A DNA stretch of 64,000 bases from Cohnella faecalis. Lineage in GTDB: Bacteria; Bacillota; Bacilli; Paenibacillales; Paenibacillaceae. The stretch is from assembly GCF_003570905.1 (NCBI RefSeq), contig NZ_QXJM01000048.1, positions 62,001-126,000 on the forward strand, written 5' to 3'. Position 1 is the first letter of the stretch; each line of letters starts with the position of its first letter. The notes under the pieces were generated by a model. It made no database searches. It was not told the DNA's origin and was given only the letters and a program-made list of their open reading frames with translations. Of this stretch, positions 41,586 to 50,753 are shown piece after piece. The translations under genes were made by a program, and so were the position numbers.

Positions 41586-42290
41586 CTAGCCCTTCTTCTC
41601 GCCGTTCCCGCTGCCGAACAGTCCCATTTCCTTCGCCTGCCGAGCCGCATCCTTGGAGCCGCCGAGCCGCAGCTTCTTCAAAATGCTGTTGATGTGGTTT
41701 TTGACCGTTCGGATCGACACGACCAGCCTGTCTGCGATTTGGGATTGAGAGTAGCCCTGATCAATCAGCTCCAGCAATTGCAGCTCGGACGGCGTAATTA
41801 GCTCGCGCATTTTGTGCGCTTCGAACTCCCTCTCGAGCCGTCTCAGCCTGCGGAATTCCTCCCGCATTCGCTCGGCCGCCGCTGCGCTGATCGGCGCCTC
41901 CCGTCTGGCGGCTTGCCGGATCGCTTCCGGCAGTGTTTCGTAATTCGATTTGATCTGATAGTCGATCGCACCGGCCTGAAACGAACGGAAAATAAACTCC
42001 TTCTCCTCCATCGACGTCAGCATGATAACCCGCGCTCCCGTTGCCGAAGCCGTTTCCTCCGCCAGTGCGATACCTTCCGGAACGTCGTTCAGCATAATAT
42101 CCATCAGCACGACGTCGGGAGCGCTGCGACCGTCCTCCGATTCGAGTCTGTGACGTACCTCCTCGGGACTGTCGGAAGCAAATTCGACGGAGATTCCGTT
42201 CTGGCCGCCAAGATAAGCTTTCAATCCGCGAAGCCAATCGGGATCGTCCTCCACGATCCATATCCGAACGGAACTGTCCGTATCAGCCAT
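41586..42290 (-). CDS. NarL/LuxR-family response regulator
   Basis: 234 residues. The receiver domain (about 8-130) has the acidic pair in WIVEDDPDW, the phospho-acceptor Asp in DVVLMDIMLND and the conserved Thr and Lys (MLTSMEE, DYQIKSN). A LuxR-type helix-turn-helix (about 165-225) contains LLELIDQGYSQSQIADRLVV and SIRTVKNHINSILKKL. It overlaps the end of the histidine kinase gene by eight bases and so is its partner. Target genes unknown. Confidence 0.92.
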   Translation of the reverse strand: MADTDSSVRIWIVEDDPDWLRGLKAYLGGQNGISVEFASDSPEEVRHRLESEDGRSAPDVVLMDIMLNDVPEGIALAEETASATGARVIMLTSMEEKEFIFRSFQAGAIDYQIKSNYETLPEAIRQAARREAPISAAAAERMREEFRRLRRLEREFEAHKMRELITPSELQLLELIDQGYSQSQIADRLVVSIRTVKNHINSILKKLRLGGSKDAARQAKEMGLFGSGNGEKKG

Positions 42291-43673
42291 TCCGATTTCC
42301 CCCTTCCATCCAGACCGCCTTAACGCTGCGCTTAGGAAACGTCATGTACACGCTCGTGCCGACTCCCGGCTTGCTGCGAAGGTGAAGCGATCCGCCGTGC
42401 TTTCTCATCACTTGATAAGCGTAAGGCAGCCCTAATCCGAAGCTTAATCCGGCGCCGCCCTTCGTCGTGTAGAAAGGCTCCAGCGCTTTCGCCGCCTGCG
42501 CCTTATCCATGCCCGGCCCCGTATCGCGCACTTCGACCGTCAGCTCTCTTTTTCCGGCGATAAGCGCGACCGACAGCTCCCCCGGCCCTTCATCGCTTCG
42601 ATTGCGTTGGCTGCGACGTTTGCGAGCGCCTCGCCCGCTTGCGCCGAATCGAGTCGGCACCGCCACCCTTCGGCTAGAGTCAGATTCAACTTAATGTCCT
42701 CTAGCCTCGGCTCGAATGAAGCCAACGTCGATCGAATCAGCTCGGCGGGATCAAGCTCCCGCACCTCAAGGCGCAAATCTTCGGTCCTGCGATGCACCTT
42801 CGCCAGCATCTCCTGCATATGCAGCGATGCGGACAGCACGGTTTCGGCGTCCGCGAGCAATTCCGCTTGATTTGTTTGCGCGGCGTAGGCTTTCATTTTC
42901 TCCGCGAACAGTCTCATTTTTCCGGCATCGTTCTTGATAGCGTGGTTCAAAATCGCGGTGCCGGACGTAACGGCGCGAAACGTGGAATCGAGCCTTCGGC
43001 GATCGATCAGCACTCGCACTCCCATGAAGCCGTAAGTGAACAGCCCGATGACAAAAACCGCGACGCCGACTCCGACGAACCACGTGTTGTACACCCACAT
43101 GCGCAAATGCCCGAAGCTCGGAAGCACGTAATTCATCACCATGGATAAAAGAACAGGCGTCAATACCGCAATGCAGACCACCCAATATGTCGGCGAAAAC
43201 GCGAGATTGCGAGGTCTGCGAACGAGTATATGGACGGTTCCATAGACGATATAGGGAACGGCCCACCAGACGACGACTTTGAACGTAACCGGGTACGTTT
43301 CGTTGTACGCTGGCGTGAACAGCAAGCATCCAACGATAGGAAGCAGGAGTATGACCGGAAGAGCTTTGCGCCAATTGCGAGACAAAGCAGCGGGTCGAAA
43401 AGAGAGCGCAAACAGCAAGAAGGCGTACGGAACGCCGTAATAGGACAGCAGCGAGCCGCACGCTTTTACCGAATCCAGAGCGCGAATAAGACCGACGCCC
43501 TCTTCGTAGTTTGTTTGCAAGTAGGGGATGAACTGAAAGTCAAGCACGGCGGCAAATGCCCCCGCCCCGCCGCAAAAAGCGACTCTGCTCAACCGGCGAA
43601 CGGTCTGGGCCTTCGGATCGGACGCCAGCAAGAAAAAAGCGATCGCCCATAACGCTATCCATACGAAAAGCAT
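42283..43673 (-). pseudogene. Sensor histidine kinase (reading frame interrupted before the ATPase domain)
   Basis: About 460 residues once repaired. Seven hydrophobic segments (about 1-225) are followed by a dimerisation region with the likely phospho-acceptor His in AILNHAIKNDAGKMR, the N box NVAANAIEAM, then after a frame change DTGPGM, FYTTKGGAGLSFGLGLPYAY and HGGSLHL of the HATPase domain. The change lies near 42575-42588, a G/C-rich run, where one extra base joins NAIEAMKG to GELSVALIAG. No other lesion is seen. The start is ATG 43673 with GAGGT upstream, co-transcribed with the response regulator. Confidence 0.82.
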
Positions 43674-43744
43674 GAAGATACCTCGAGGCAGTTTAGGATT
43701 CCACTTATTTCGACATTTGGAACCGTTAACCCTTTTTATCCGTC

Positions 43745-43786
43745 AAAAGCCCCGAAAAACAGAAAAAGATCTGCTCTCCGGGGCTA
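43745..43786 (-). terminator. Terminator of the lut regulator gene
   Basis: AGCCCCG pairs with CGGGGCT around a 24-nt A/T-rich loop, then TTTTG on the minus strand. Confidence 0.55.
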
Positions 43787-43794
43787 ACATTACG

Positions 43795-44502
43795 CTAAAT
43801 ATACTTTTTCAGGATGTCGCCGACATGGAGCAAATGCCGTCTCATGCAATCGCTAGCCGCCTCTGGATTGCCTTCAGAGACAGCGTGAAAAATCGCCGAG
43901 TGTTCTTCGTACAGTTTTTCCGCTACCGTATGATTGGCGTACAGCTCCACCCGGCGAACCTCGCGGATCGCCGTCTCCATCTGGCCGACTATCGATTCGA
44001 ACAGTCTGACCATAATCGAATTGTGCGTCATACGGGCTAACGTCAAGTGAAAGAGAAGATCGGTTCGCTCGCCTTCCGCGTCGTCTCCGACCGCCCTCTC
44101 CATCTCGGCGATAATTTGGCTCATCGCTGCCAAATCCTCGTCCGTCCGCTTGACGGCGGCAATAGCGGCATTCGATACTTCGAGCGCTTCGCGGGCTTCC
44201 AGCAGCTCAAGCACCGTCGCTCGGTTAAGCCGCAGCGACTGAAGCTCGGGAAGAGACACTTCGGCGGGCGCAGTCGCGATAACGGTACAGCCTCCGCCCT
44301 GGCGGATGTCGATCAGTCCCATCGCCTTCAAGGCGCTGAGCGCTTCCCTCGTCGTCGATCGCCCCACTCCGAACCGCTCGGACAAATCCTTGGTCGGCGG
44401 CAGCTTATCGCCGGGCTTGAGCGAGCCGTCTTCGATAAGACGACGGAGCCGCTCCGTAATTTCCTCATAGTGATTGCGCTTCGTCAACTTCGTCCATTCC
44501 AC
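43795..44502 (-). CDS. lutR: FadR-family GntR regulator of lactate utilisation
   Basis: 235 residues. The N-terminal winged helix (about 8-75) contains SLKPGDKLPPTKDLSERFGV then GRSTTREALSALKAMGLIDI; the helical FCD ligand domain (about 95-230) shows DLLFHLTLARMTHNSIM and EEHSAIFHAVSEGNPEAASD. It lies 477 nt downstream of lutC in the same direction. The lut promoter carries a perfect TTGTCTGACAA operator of the FadR type, so lactate-responsive repression of lutABC is the natural role. Confidence 0.87.
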   Translation of the reverse strand: MEWTKLTKRNHYEEITERLRRLIEDGSLKPGDKLPPTKDLSERFGVGRSTTREALSALKAMGLIDIRQGGGCTVIATAPAEVSLPELQSLRLNRATVLELLEAREALEVSNAAIAAVKRTDEDLAAMSQIIAEMERAVGDDAEGERTDLLFHLTLARMTHNSIMVRLFESIVGQMETAIREVRRVELYANHTVAEKLYEEHSAIFHAVSEGNPEAASDCMRRHLLHVGDILKKYI

Positions 44503-44596
44503 CCGCCGAATGCCCCTTTCCGCTTTCTCTGCAACTATCGCTTGTCCGCATCTCGCTCAATCGCCGAGCATACACACCGAACATATCGATTGTTTG

Positions 44597-44795
44597 TCAT
44601 TCGGTGCAACCGCGGCTCACACACGCATGCAAGCCGAACGCGTTCCTACGCATTGGTACCACTCACCGCCAACAATCCGGATACTTTGGCGCAACAGCCG
44701 CACACACGCACGCAAACCGAATGCCCCTACTCAACCACCGCAAACATTTCGAATGCTTCGAAGCAGCGGCCCCGCACACAGCCGAATAGCACGAT
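44597..44795. repeat. Three imperfect ~45-nt direct repeats
   Basis: Blocks starting near 44597, 44682 and 44758 share TTCGG-GCAAC-GC, then CACACACGCA and CCGAA. Spacing is about 80 nt. They occupy most of the gene-free interval between lutR and lutC. Confidence 0.45.
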
Positions 44796-44975
44796 AAAAT
44801 CGTCCTATCCCGGTTTGAGCTGCCTATGCGGAATCCATAAGACGATTATTTCACCTTATATTTGCCGAACGCTCGGCAAAACCGGTATACGGCACGCTAT
44901 AGCGCGAAAAAATCGTCCTATTCCACCCGCCACCGCCCCTATCCAACCCAATAGAACGAAAAAATCGCTCTATCG
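44785..44975. repeat. Family B four-palindrome intergenic element
   Basis: Four palindromic units of about 23 nt begin near 44786, 44835, 44899 and 44951: for example ATAGCACGAT-AAA-ATCGTCCTAT and ATAGAACGA-AAAAA-TCGCTCTAT. Spacing is about 49, 64 and 52 nt, close to that of family A (50, 61, 50), although the unit sequences differ. Confidence 0.6.
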
Positions 44976-44979
44976 TCGC

Positions 44980-45714
44980 TCACCCTACAATCAGACAGTA
45001 GACAACGCCGGGGCCGTGAACGCCGATCGTCAAATCGTTCTCGATATCGGCCGAGCGGCTCGGACCGGAGATGAAGTGAATGCCCGCCGGCAAGCTTTCC
45101 CGCCCCATGGCATCGAAGTCGGGCAATATTTCCCCGAGCCTCGTCTTCAGACGCTCGACGGGAATGATCGCGAAAAGCACCGTCGGCAGCAGGCTGACCG
45201 AGCGGCCTTTATTTTTCGCGGAAAGCACGGTGATCGAGCCCGTATAGGCGGCTGCATAATCGGCAATTACGACACCGAAATCGGCTTCCGCCGCGCGCGC
45301 TTTCCAATGCTCCTCGGCGTCGGTATTCCATACCGACAGGCTGCTGCCCTGCGGAAGCTCGGCTTCCAGACCGAGCGCGGCCAGCTCCGGCTGATCCTGG
45401 CGGACGACGTACTTCGCGCCGAGCTCCTTCGCTTTTTCCGCTATAAAGCCGGTTACCGCCTTCATATCCGGGAGTTTGGCCACATGGCCGCCCGCCGCCC
45501 GGAAGTTTGCCGAGAAACGCTCGATTTTCTCGTCCGTAGACCAGTCGAATTGCTTCCAAAATTCCGGAGCGCCCCGAAAAGGATGAGCGGGAGCAGTTGC
45601 GACGCGAGGCCGCTTCAGCTTGGCCGATATTCCGTCGATGAACGTTTTTTGCTTCGTCTTGGAGCGCTCCTCCATCTGAGCCAGCCAATCGCGGTGCTCT
45701 TGATCAATGGCCAT
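44980..45714 (-). CDS. lutC: Lactate utilisation protein LutC
   Basis: 244 residues of the LUD family; with LutA and LutB it forms the iron-sulfur L-lactate oxidase system that feeds electrons to the respiratory chain. Motifs are VVIADYAAAYTGSITVLS, LLPTVLFAIIPVERL and the C-terminal ENDLTIGVHGPGVVYCLIV, which are typical of LutC. The start overlaps the lutB end by 11 bases. Confidence 0.92.
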   Translation of the reverse strand: MAIDQEHRDWLAQMEERSKTKQKTFIDGISAKLKRPRVATAPAHPFRGAPEFWKQFDWSTDEKIERFSANFRAAGGHVAKLPDMKAVTGFIAEKAKELGAKYVVRQDQPELAALGLEAELPQGSSLSVWNTDAEEHWKARAAEADFGVVIADYAAAYTGSITVLSAKNKGRSVSLLPTVLFAIIPVERLKTRLGEILPDFDAMGRESLPAGIHFISGPSRSADIENDLTIGVHGPGVVYCLIVG

Positions 45715-47227
45715 GGCCGTGACCTCCTTTGCCTTCGCGGGCGGCTTTCGCGATTGCTTCCATTCGTTCGCGAACCGAAGGATCGATTTCCTTCAAGCCT
45801 CCGCGAATTTCTTGCTCAAGCGTGCCCCAGCGGTCGCGGAAAGACTCCTTCGGCAGCGTCGGCGCTACGCGATAGCTGTTCCAGCCTTTAAGCGGGCCGA
45901 CCTTCAAACGGATAGCTCCGTCGCGGGCTACCAGCTTTTGACCGAGCTTGCCTAGCCGCAGCGCGGCGCGGAACCGGCCCGATTTGCCCATGACGGTCGC
46001 GAACCCTTTCATTCCGATCGATTCGAGCTTGTTGCCCCTTCCGGCTTCCACCTTGCGGCGGCGCAAATAAATGAGCATCTCGTGGAGCGGGATTTTCACC
46101 GGGCACGCTTCATAGCAGGCTCCGCACAAGCTCGATGCGTTCGCGATGTCGTCCCATTCCGCGACGTTCTTCTTAAGGGCAGGCGTAAGAACCGCGCCGA
46201 TCGGCCCGCTGTAAGTTCCGCCGTAGGCGTGTCCGCCGATGTGGCGGTAGACGGGACAAGCATTTAGGCAAGCGCCGCAGCGAATGCAATTCAGAAGCTC
46301 CTGAAACTCGGGATCTCCGAGCTGCAGAGACCGTCCGTTATCGACGATGATGATGTGCATTTCTTCCGGACCGTCGGCGTCTTCTTGTCGGCGAGGGCCG
46401 GTTATGCCCGACATGTAGACGGTCAGCTTTTGACCGGTCGCGGAACGGGGCAGCAGCGTAGCCATCACTTCGAGATCCGTCCAGGACGGAATGATGCGCT
46501 CCATGCCCATCAGCGTAATTTGCGTTTTGGGCACCGTCGTCACCATGCGCGCGTTGCCTTCATTCTCGAACAGCACCATCGAGCCGGTCTCCGCGATCGC
46601 GAAATTGCAGCCGGTCATGCCGATATCCGCTTCAAGGAACTTCTCGCGAAGCTTCTTGCGCACGAAGCCGGCCAAAATTTGCGTATCCGGAGCAAGCGTC
46701 TCGCCCGCTTCCTTGGACAGCAGGTCGGCGATCTGGTAACGGTTCTTATGAATGGCCGGAATGATAATGTGCGACGGCGTCTCGCCCGCCAGCTGTATAA
46801 TGTACTCTCCGAGGTCAGTCTCGATCGCTTCCACGCCGATCTCCTCAAGCGCATGATTGAGATGCAGCTCCTCGGTAACCATCGATTTTGATTTTACGAC
46901 CGTTTTGCCCTCTTTGCGCTTCGCTATTTCGAGTGCGATGGCGACAGCTTCCGCAGACGTATCGGCAAAATGAACGTGAACGCCGTTCGCCCGCGCGTTA
47001 TCGGCAAAAAGATTCAAATAATAGTCGAGGTGGGCAATCGTATGAAGCCGAATTTGACGTCCGCGCTCCCGCCATTCGTCCCAGTTGCCGTGCTCCTCGC
47101 TGGCGTTCTTTTTCCCGTTGCGCAATCTTTCCGTCGTGAATTTGACCGCCTTGCGCAAAAATTCGTCGTTCAGCGCCAGCTCCGACCGTTCCTTGACCGT
47201 TCCCGGCACGGTTCCCGTTCCGCTCAT
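45704..47227 (-). CDS. lutB: Lactate utilisation iron-sulfur protein LutB
   Basis: 507 residues. An N-terminal LUD domain (about 60-300, IGMTGCNFAIAETGSMVLFE) precedes two 4Fe-4S motifs, CIRCGACLNACPVYRHIGGH and CGACYEACPVKIPLHEML, and a C-terminal DUF3390 region ending in a His tail (GGHGHGH). ATG 47227 overlaps the lutA stop (ATGA). A longer open frame upstream is an overlap with lutA only. Confidence 0.94.
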   Translation of the reverse strand: MSGTGTVPGTVKERSELALNDEFLRKAVKFTTERLRNGKKNASEEHGNWDEWRERGRQIRLHTIAHLDYYLNLFADNARANGVHVHFADTSAEAVAIALEIAKRKEGKTVVKSKSMVTEELHLNHALEEIGVEAIETDLGEYIIQLAGETPSHIIIPAIHKNRYQIADLLSKEAGETLAPDTQILAGFVRKKLREKFLEADIGMTGCNFAIAETGSMVLFENEGNARMVTTVPKTQITLMGMERIIPSWTDLEVMATLLPRSATGQKLTVYMSGITGPRRQEDADGPEEMHIIIVDNGRSLQLGDPEFQELLNCIRCGACLNACPVYRHIGGHAYGGTYSGPIGAVLTPALKKNVAEWDDIANASSLCGACYEACPVKIPLHEMLIYLRRRKVEAGRGNKLESIGMKGFATVMGKSGRFRAALRLGKLGQKLVARDGAIRLKVGPLKGWNSYRVAPTLPKESFRDRWGTLEQEIRGGLKEIDPSVRERMEAIAKAAREGKGGHGHGH

Positions 47228-47952
47228 GCTCGCGACACCCCTTCCTCCAGCAGCTCGGCGAGATGCATGACCCGCACCGGCGCGTTGCGGTAACGCAAAT
47301 TGCCCGCGATGTTCATTAGGCACGCCATATCGAGACCGACGAGCACCTCCGCCTCCGTCTCCAGCACATGATCGCCTTTTTCCGTTACCATCGCCCCGGA
47401 AATATCGGCCATCTTGACTGCGAACGTGCCGCCGAATCCGCAGCAATCCTCGGCAAAAGGCAGCGGAACGAGCTCAAGGCCGCGCACGCTTCCCATCAAT
47501 TGCATCGGTTCGTCCTTCACTCCCAGCAGTCGGCTGCCGTGGCAGGACGGGTGGTACGTTACTTTATGCGGAAAAACGGCGCCAACGTCGGTTAAGCCGA
47601 GAACTTGCACGAGAAATTGAGTAAACTCGAACGATTTGCGTTGAAGCGCTTCCGCTTTGGGCAGCCACACCGGATCGTTCTCGAACAGCTTCGGATAGTG
47701 GTGAATCATCCCCGTGCACGATCCCGACGGCGAAATGACAAAATCGCTGTCCTCAAACGCTTCCAAAATCGTGCGGGCAGTCGCGCGAGCTTCTTCCCAA
47801 TACCCGCTGTTGAAAGCGGGCTGGCCGCAGCAGGTCTGTACGGTCGGGAATTCCAGACGAATACCGTGCCGGGCTAACAGCCGCACCATCGACTCTCCCA
47901 CTCTAGGGTAAATCGCGTCGCTTAAGCAAGTAATAAACAGCGAAACTTTCAT
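47224..47952 (-). CDS. lutA: Lactate utilisation protein LutA
   Basis: 242 residues with two CCG domains: TCLSDAIYPRVG, TVQTCCGQPAFNSGYW and YHPSCHGSRLLG then EDCCGFGGTFAVKM. It is first in the lutA-lutB-lutC operon, with GAAGGAG 9 nt before ATG 47952. Transcription is expected from the operator-bearing promoter at 48031-48059. Confidence 0.94.
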   Translation of the reverse strand: MKVSLFITCLSDAIYPRVGESMVRLLARHGIRLEFPTVQTCCGQPAFNSGYWEEARATARTILEAFEDSDFVISPSGSCTGMIHHYPKLFENDPVWLPKAEALQRKSFEFTQFLVQVLGLTDVGAVFPHKVTYHPSCHGSRLLGVKDEPMQLMGSVRGLELVPLPFAEDCCGFGGTFAVKMADISGAMVTEKGDHVLETEAEVLVGLDMACLMNIAGNLRYRNAPVRVMHLAELLEEGVSRA

Positions 47953-48030
47953 CGGTTCGCTCTCCTTCTCATGGCTTCGACAATCTCGGACGGCGACTCA
48001 ATTGATGTAACAAGTTTTCTCACACAGCTA

Positions 48031-48059
48031 ATTATCAGGTTGTCAGACAAATTTGGCAA
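48031..48059 (-). promoter_or_regulatory. lut operon promoter with FadR-type operator
   Basis: TTGCCA (48059-48054), 17 bp, GATAAT (48036-48031). Within the spacer lies the perfect 11-bp palindrome TTGTCTGACAA (48050-48040), the classical GT-N-AC site of FadR-type repressors, a probable LutR operator. Confidence 0.72.
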
Positions 48060-48110
48060 GAAAAATTCCACTTCCGTGTCCATCTCCCGCGTCCCGCTGG
48101 GAAAGTATTA

Positions 48111-48295
48111 TTACTGCAAAAGGTACAGCTAATCGAACTGCGGAGTTTCGCCATATAGATCCAACTGCAGAAAGTACAGTTAGTTTTAGTCAATTCCGGG
48201 CTTGACGCCAAAATCGACCCAAATAACTGTACCTTTTGCAGGTAACATCTAAAATTGCCGACTTTTCAAGAAAATAAATGTATGTTTTACAGTTG
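48111..48295. repeat. Family A four-palindrome intergenic element, copy 2
   Basis: The clearest copy. Units start at 48112 (ACTGCAAAAGGTACAGCTAA), 48162 (AACTGCAGAAAGTACAGTTA), 48223 (AACTGTACCTTTTGCAGGTAA minus one base) and 48271 (AAATGTATGTTTTACAGTTG). Units 3 and 4 are reverse complements of 1 and 2. It fills the gap between the lut promoter and the rhaR end. Confidence 0.7.
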
Positions 48296-48388
48296 ACCCT
48301 TGGGCTCGGCGCATTGAGACGCCCCGTTGGGCGATGGGCTCGACTTGAGAGCCGGGCTCGGCGCGCTCAATTACGGAACGATGCTCGC

Positions 48389-49153
48389 TCAGACGACCGT
48401 AACGGGCAAGCCCCGTTCCGTCAGTCGAGCCAGCGCCGCGTCCGGGAGCCGCTTATCGGTGATGATCGCGTCGATATCGCCGATCTCGGCGACGTGCGTG
48501 AACGCCTGAACGCCGAATTTGCTCGAATCGGCGAGGAGCACGACTTCGTCGGCCATGCCGATCATCCGATGCTTGATCCGCGCCTGCAGCTCGTTCGACT
48601 CGCTGACGCCCCGATCCAGATGGACGCCCTTGCAGGAGAAGAACAGCTTGTCGACGTGGTATGCATCCAGCGACCTCTCCGCGAGCGGGCCGACGAAAGA
48701 GAGCGAGCGCTGGGCGAGAATGCCTCCTGTCGAGATGACCTCGATTTTTTCCTTGGAGGCAAGCTCCGTCGCCACCTTGATCGAGTTCGTCAGCACCGTC
48801 AGCGGAATGTCGGGAACGATGCGAGCCATGTACCAGGCGGTCGTACTCGCATCGAGCAAAATCCGATCCTTCGGCCGGATCCGCTTGACCGCTTCCTCGG
48901 CGATCCGCTGCTTCTCTTCGGCGTAAGCGATTTCCCGCTGCGCGTAAGGGATTTCGGACTGAAGCTGCTGGTCCTTCACGCTGACCGCTCCGCCGTGGGA
49001 CCTGCGAAGCCGTCCGTCCGCTTCGAGCCGGTCCAAATCCCGGCGGATCGTCTCCTCCGTCACGTCGCACAGCTCGCTTAGCTCCGACACCCGGATGCTG
49101 CCCCGTTCGTTCACGAGCCGAACTATTTTCTCGTACCGTTCCGCAACCAGCAT
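48389..49153 (-). CDS. rhaR: DeoR-family regulator of the rhamnose operon
   Basis: 254 residues. An N-terminal DeoR helix-turn-helix (residues 1-58: ERYEKIVRLVNERGSIRVSE then LCDVTEETIRRDLDRLEADG) and a sugar-phosphate-sensing DeoR C domain (PLTVLTNSIKVATEL, GPLAERSL, DSSKFG). It is the last gene of the rhamnose operon, as Bacillus rhaR lies within its operon, and probably responds to rhamnulose phosphate. Confidence 0.88.
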   Translation of the reverse strand: MLVAERYEKIVRLVNERGSIRVSELSELCDVTEETIRRDLDRLEADGRLRRSHGGAVSVKDQQLQSEIPYAQREIAYAEEKQRIAEEAVKRIRPKDRILLDASTTAWYMARIVPDIPLTVLTNSIKVATELASKEKIEVISTGGILAQRSLSFVGPLAERSLDAYHVDKLFFSCKGVHLDRGVSESNELQARIKHRMIGMADEVVLLADSSKFGVQAFTHVAEIGDIDAIITDKRLPDAALARLTERGLPVTVV

Positions 49154-49187
49154 AGCCGTCCTCTTTTCCGATCGTCCGATTTATTGG

Positions 49188-50726
49188 TTAAAAAGCCGCT
49201 TCGAGCCTAGTCGCCCGCAAAAAACGTCCGTAAGCGTCTTCCCACATTTCCGAAGCTTCGGGCTCATAGACCGTCACCGGGAACGAATCGCGAATCGTTC
49301 GGCGCGCTTCCCAAATGTCGGAAAACTCCCTTGTGCGATCCATTGCACGATCAGATTGCCGATCGCGCTTCCTTCGTCCGGCCCTGCCCATACGGGCTTC
49401 CGATCGCGTTCGCCGTCCACCGGCAAAGCAGCGTATTGTGAATGCCGCCGCCTACCATGTGCAGTCCGTCGAAACGCTGTCCCGACAACGTCTCGGTCAA
49501 GCCGAGCGCATAACGGTATTTTAACGCAAGACTTTCCAAAATGCACCGCACGATCGCACCCGGACCGTCCGGCGCCCGCTGTCCGGTTCTGTCGCAATAC
49601 TGCCGGATTCGCGAAGGCATGTCGCCCGGAGGCAGGAACAGGTCGTCGTCGGGATCGATGAACGCCGCGAACGGAGCCGCTTCTCCCGCCATCTTCACAA
49701 GCTCGGGGAACGAGTACAACAGTCCCGCGCGCTCCCATTCCCGCCGGCATTCGTTCAAAATCCACAGTCCCATGATGTTCTTGAGCAGTCGGTAAGTGCC
49801 GTACGCGCCGCCTTCGTTCGTGAAGTTGAACCGCTGCGTCCGTTCGTCGATGACGGGACTATCGACTTCCGTTCCGATCAAAGACCACGTGCCGCAGCTG
49901 AGATACGCGAACGATCGGTTAAGCGCGGGAACCGCGGCTACCGCGGATCCCGTATCGTGCTCGGCGACAGCCAATACCGGGATAGCGTCAACTCCCAGCT
50001 CCTCCATGACGGAGGCGCTCAGCGTTCCGACCACCGAGCCTGGCTGTGCGACATGGCCGAACCATGAAGGCTTCGCCCCAATACGGCGAATAAGCTCTGC
50101 ATCCCAGCCTCCCGCGGCCCGGTTGCCCTTGTCCCAACCGCCCGCTGCCCCATTGTCCTTATGCCGACCGCCCGATATCGGGTTGTACAGCTGCGTCGTC
50201 GTCGCGTTCGTGAACTCGTTGTGCTTCTCGCCCGTCAAGAAATACCGCAGCAGGTCGGGGATCATCAAAAAATGCTCGGCCTGCTCAAGAATGGGGTTGC
50301 CTGCCTTGGCCATCGCATACAGCTGGAAAATCGAATTAAACTGCAAAAACTGAATGCCTGTTCGCCCGAACACTTCGGATGCCGGAATTTCCGCGAACAG
50401 CTTATTCATCACGCCGTCGGTGTGAGCGTCCCGGTAATGATACGGATTGCCCAGAAGCTCGCCGCCCCGGCCCAAAAAACCGAAATCGACGGCCCAGCTA
50501 TCGATCGCCAGGCTGCGAAGCTTCTCGCCCTTATGCTTCGCTTTGAGCAGCCCTTGCTTAAGCTCGTGCAGCAGCCTTAGGATGTCCCAGTGCAGACGGC
50601 CCGCCGCCCGCACGGGATCGTTGGAAAACCGGTGCAGCTCTTCCGTCGCGATCCGGTTGTCCGTCAATCGCCGAGCATCGCCCTGCCGCTGCTTGCGCCC
50701 AAATCGTAAGCGAGAATAGTCGTCAT
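49188..50726 (-). pseudogene. rhaB: Rhamnulokinase RhaB (three frame changes)
   Basis: FGGY-family kinase phosphorylating rhamnulose. The N-terminus (ATG 50726, AYDLGASSGRAMLGD) is out of frame with the main body (50660-49400: DSWAVDFGFLGRGG, AEHDTGSAVAAVPA, SCGTWSLIGTE), the segment VWAGPDEGSAIGNLIVQW is in a third reading, and EARRTIRDSFPVTVYEP in another. Each break is repaired by one added base: near 50668, 49398 and 49316. It also holds an in-frame 10-residue tandem repeat (KDNGAAGGWD, KGNRAAGGWD). The operon context and good conservation argue that the gene may be intact in reality. Confidence 0.82.
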
Positions 50727-50753
50727 CGGCTGGCCTCCCTCCGTCTTTGCGGC

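Noticed and set aside
44047..45891. A 614-codon open frame on the plus strand
   Set aside because: It runs antisense through lutR, the repeat gap and lutC; the sequence is low-complexity Arg/Pro-rich with no domain and no ribosome site.
48111..48295. Evenly spaced short repeats resembling a CRISPR array
   Set aside because: Units are degenerate, palindromic, only four per block and in both orientations; the linkers are themselves related between copies, and there are no cas genes or leader.
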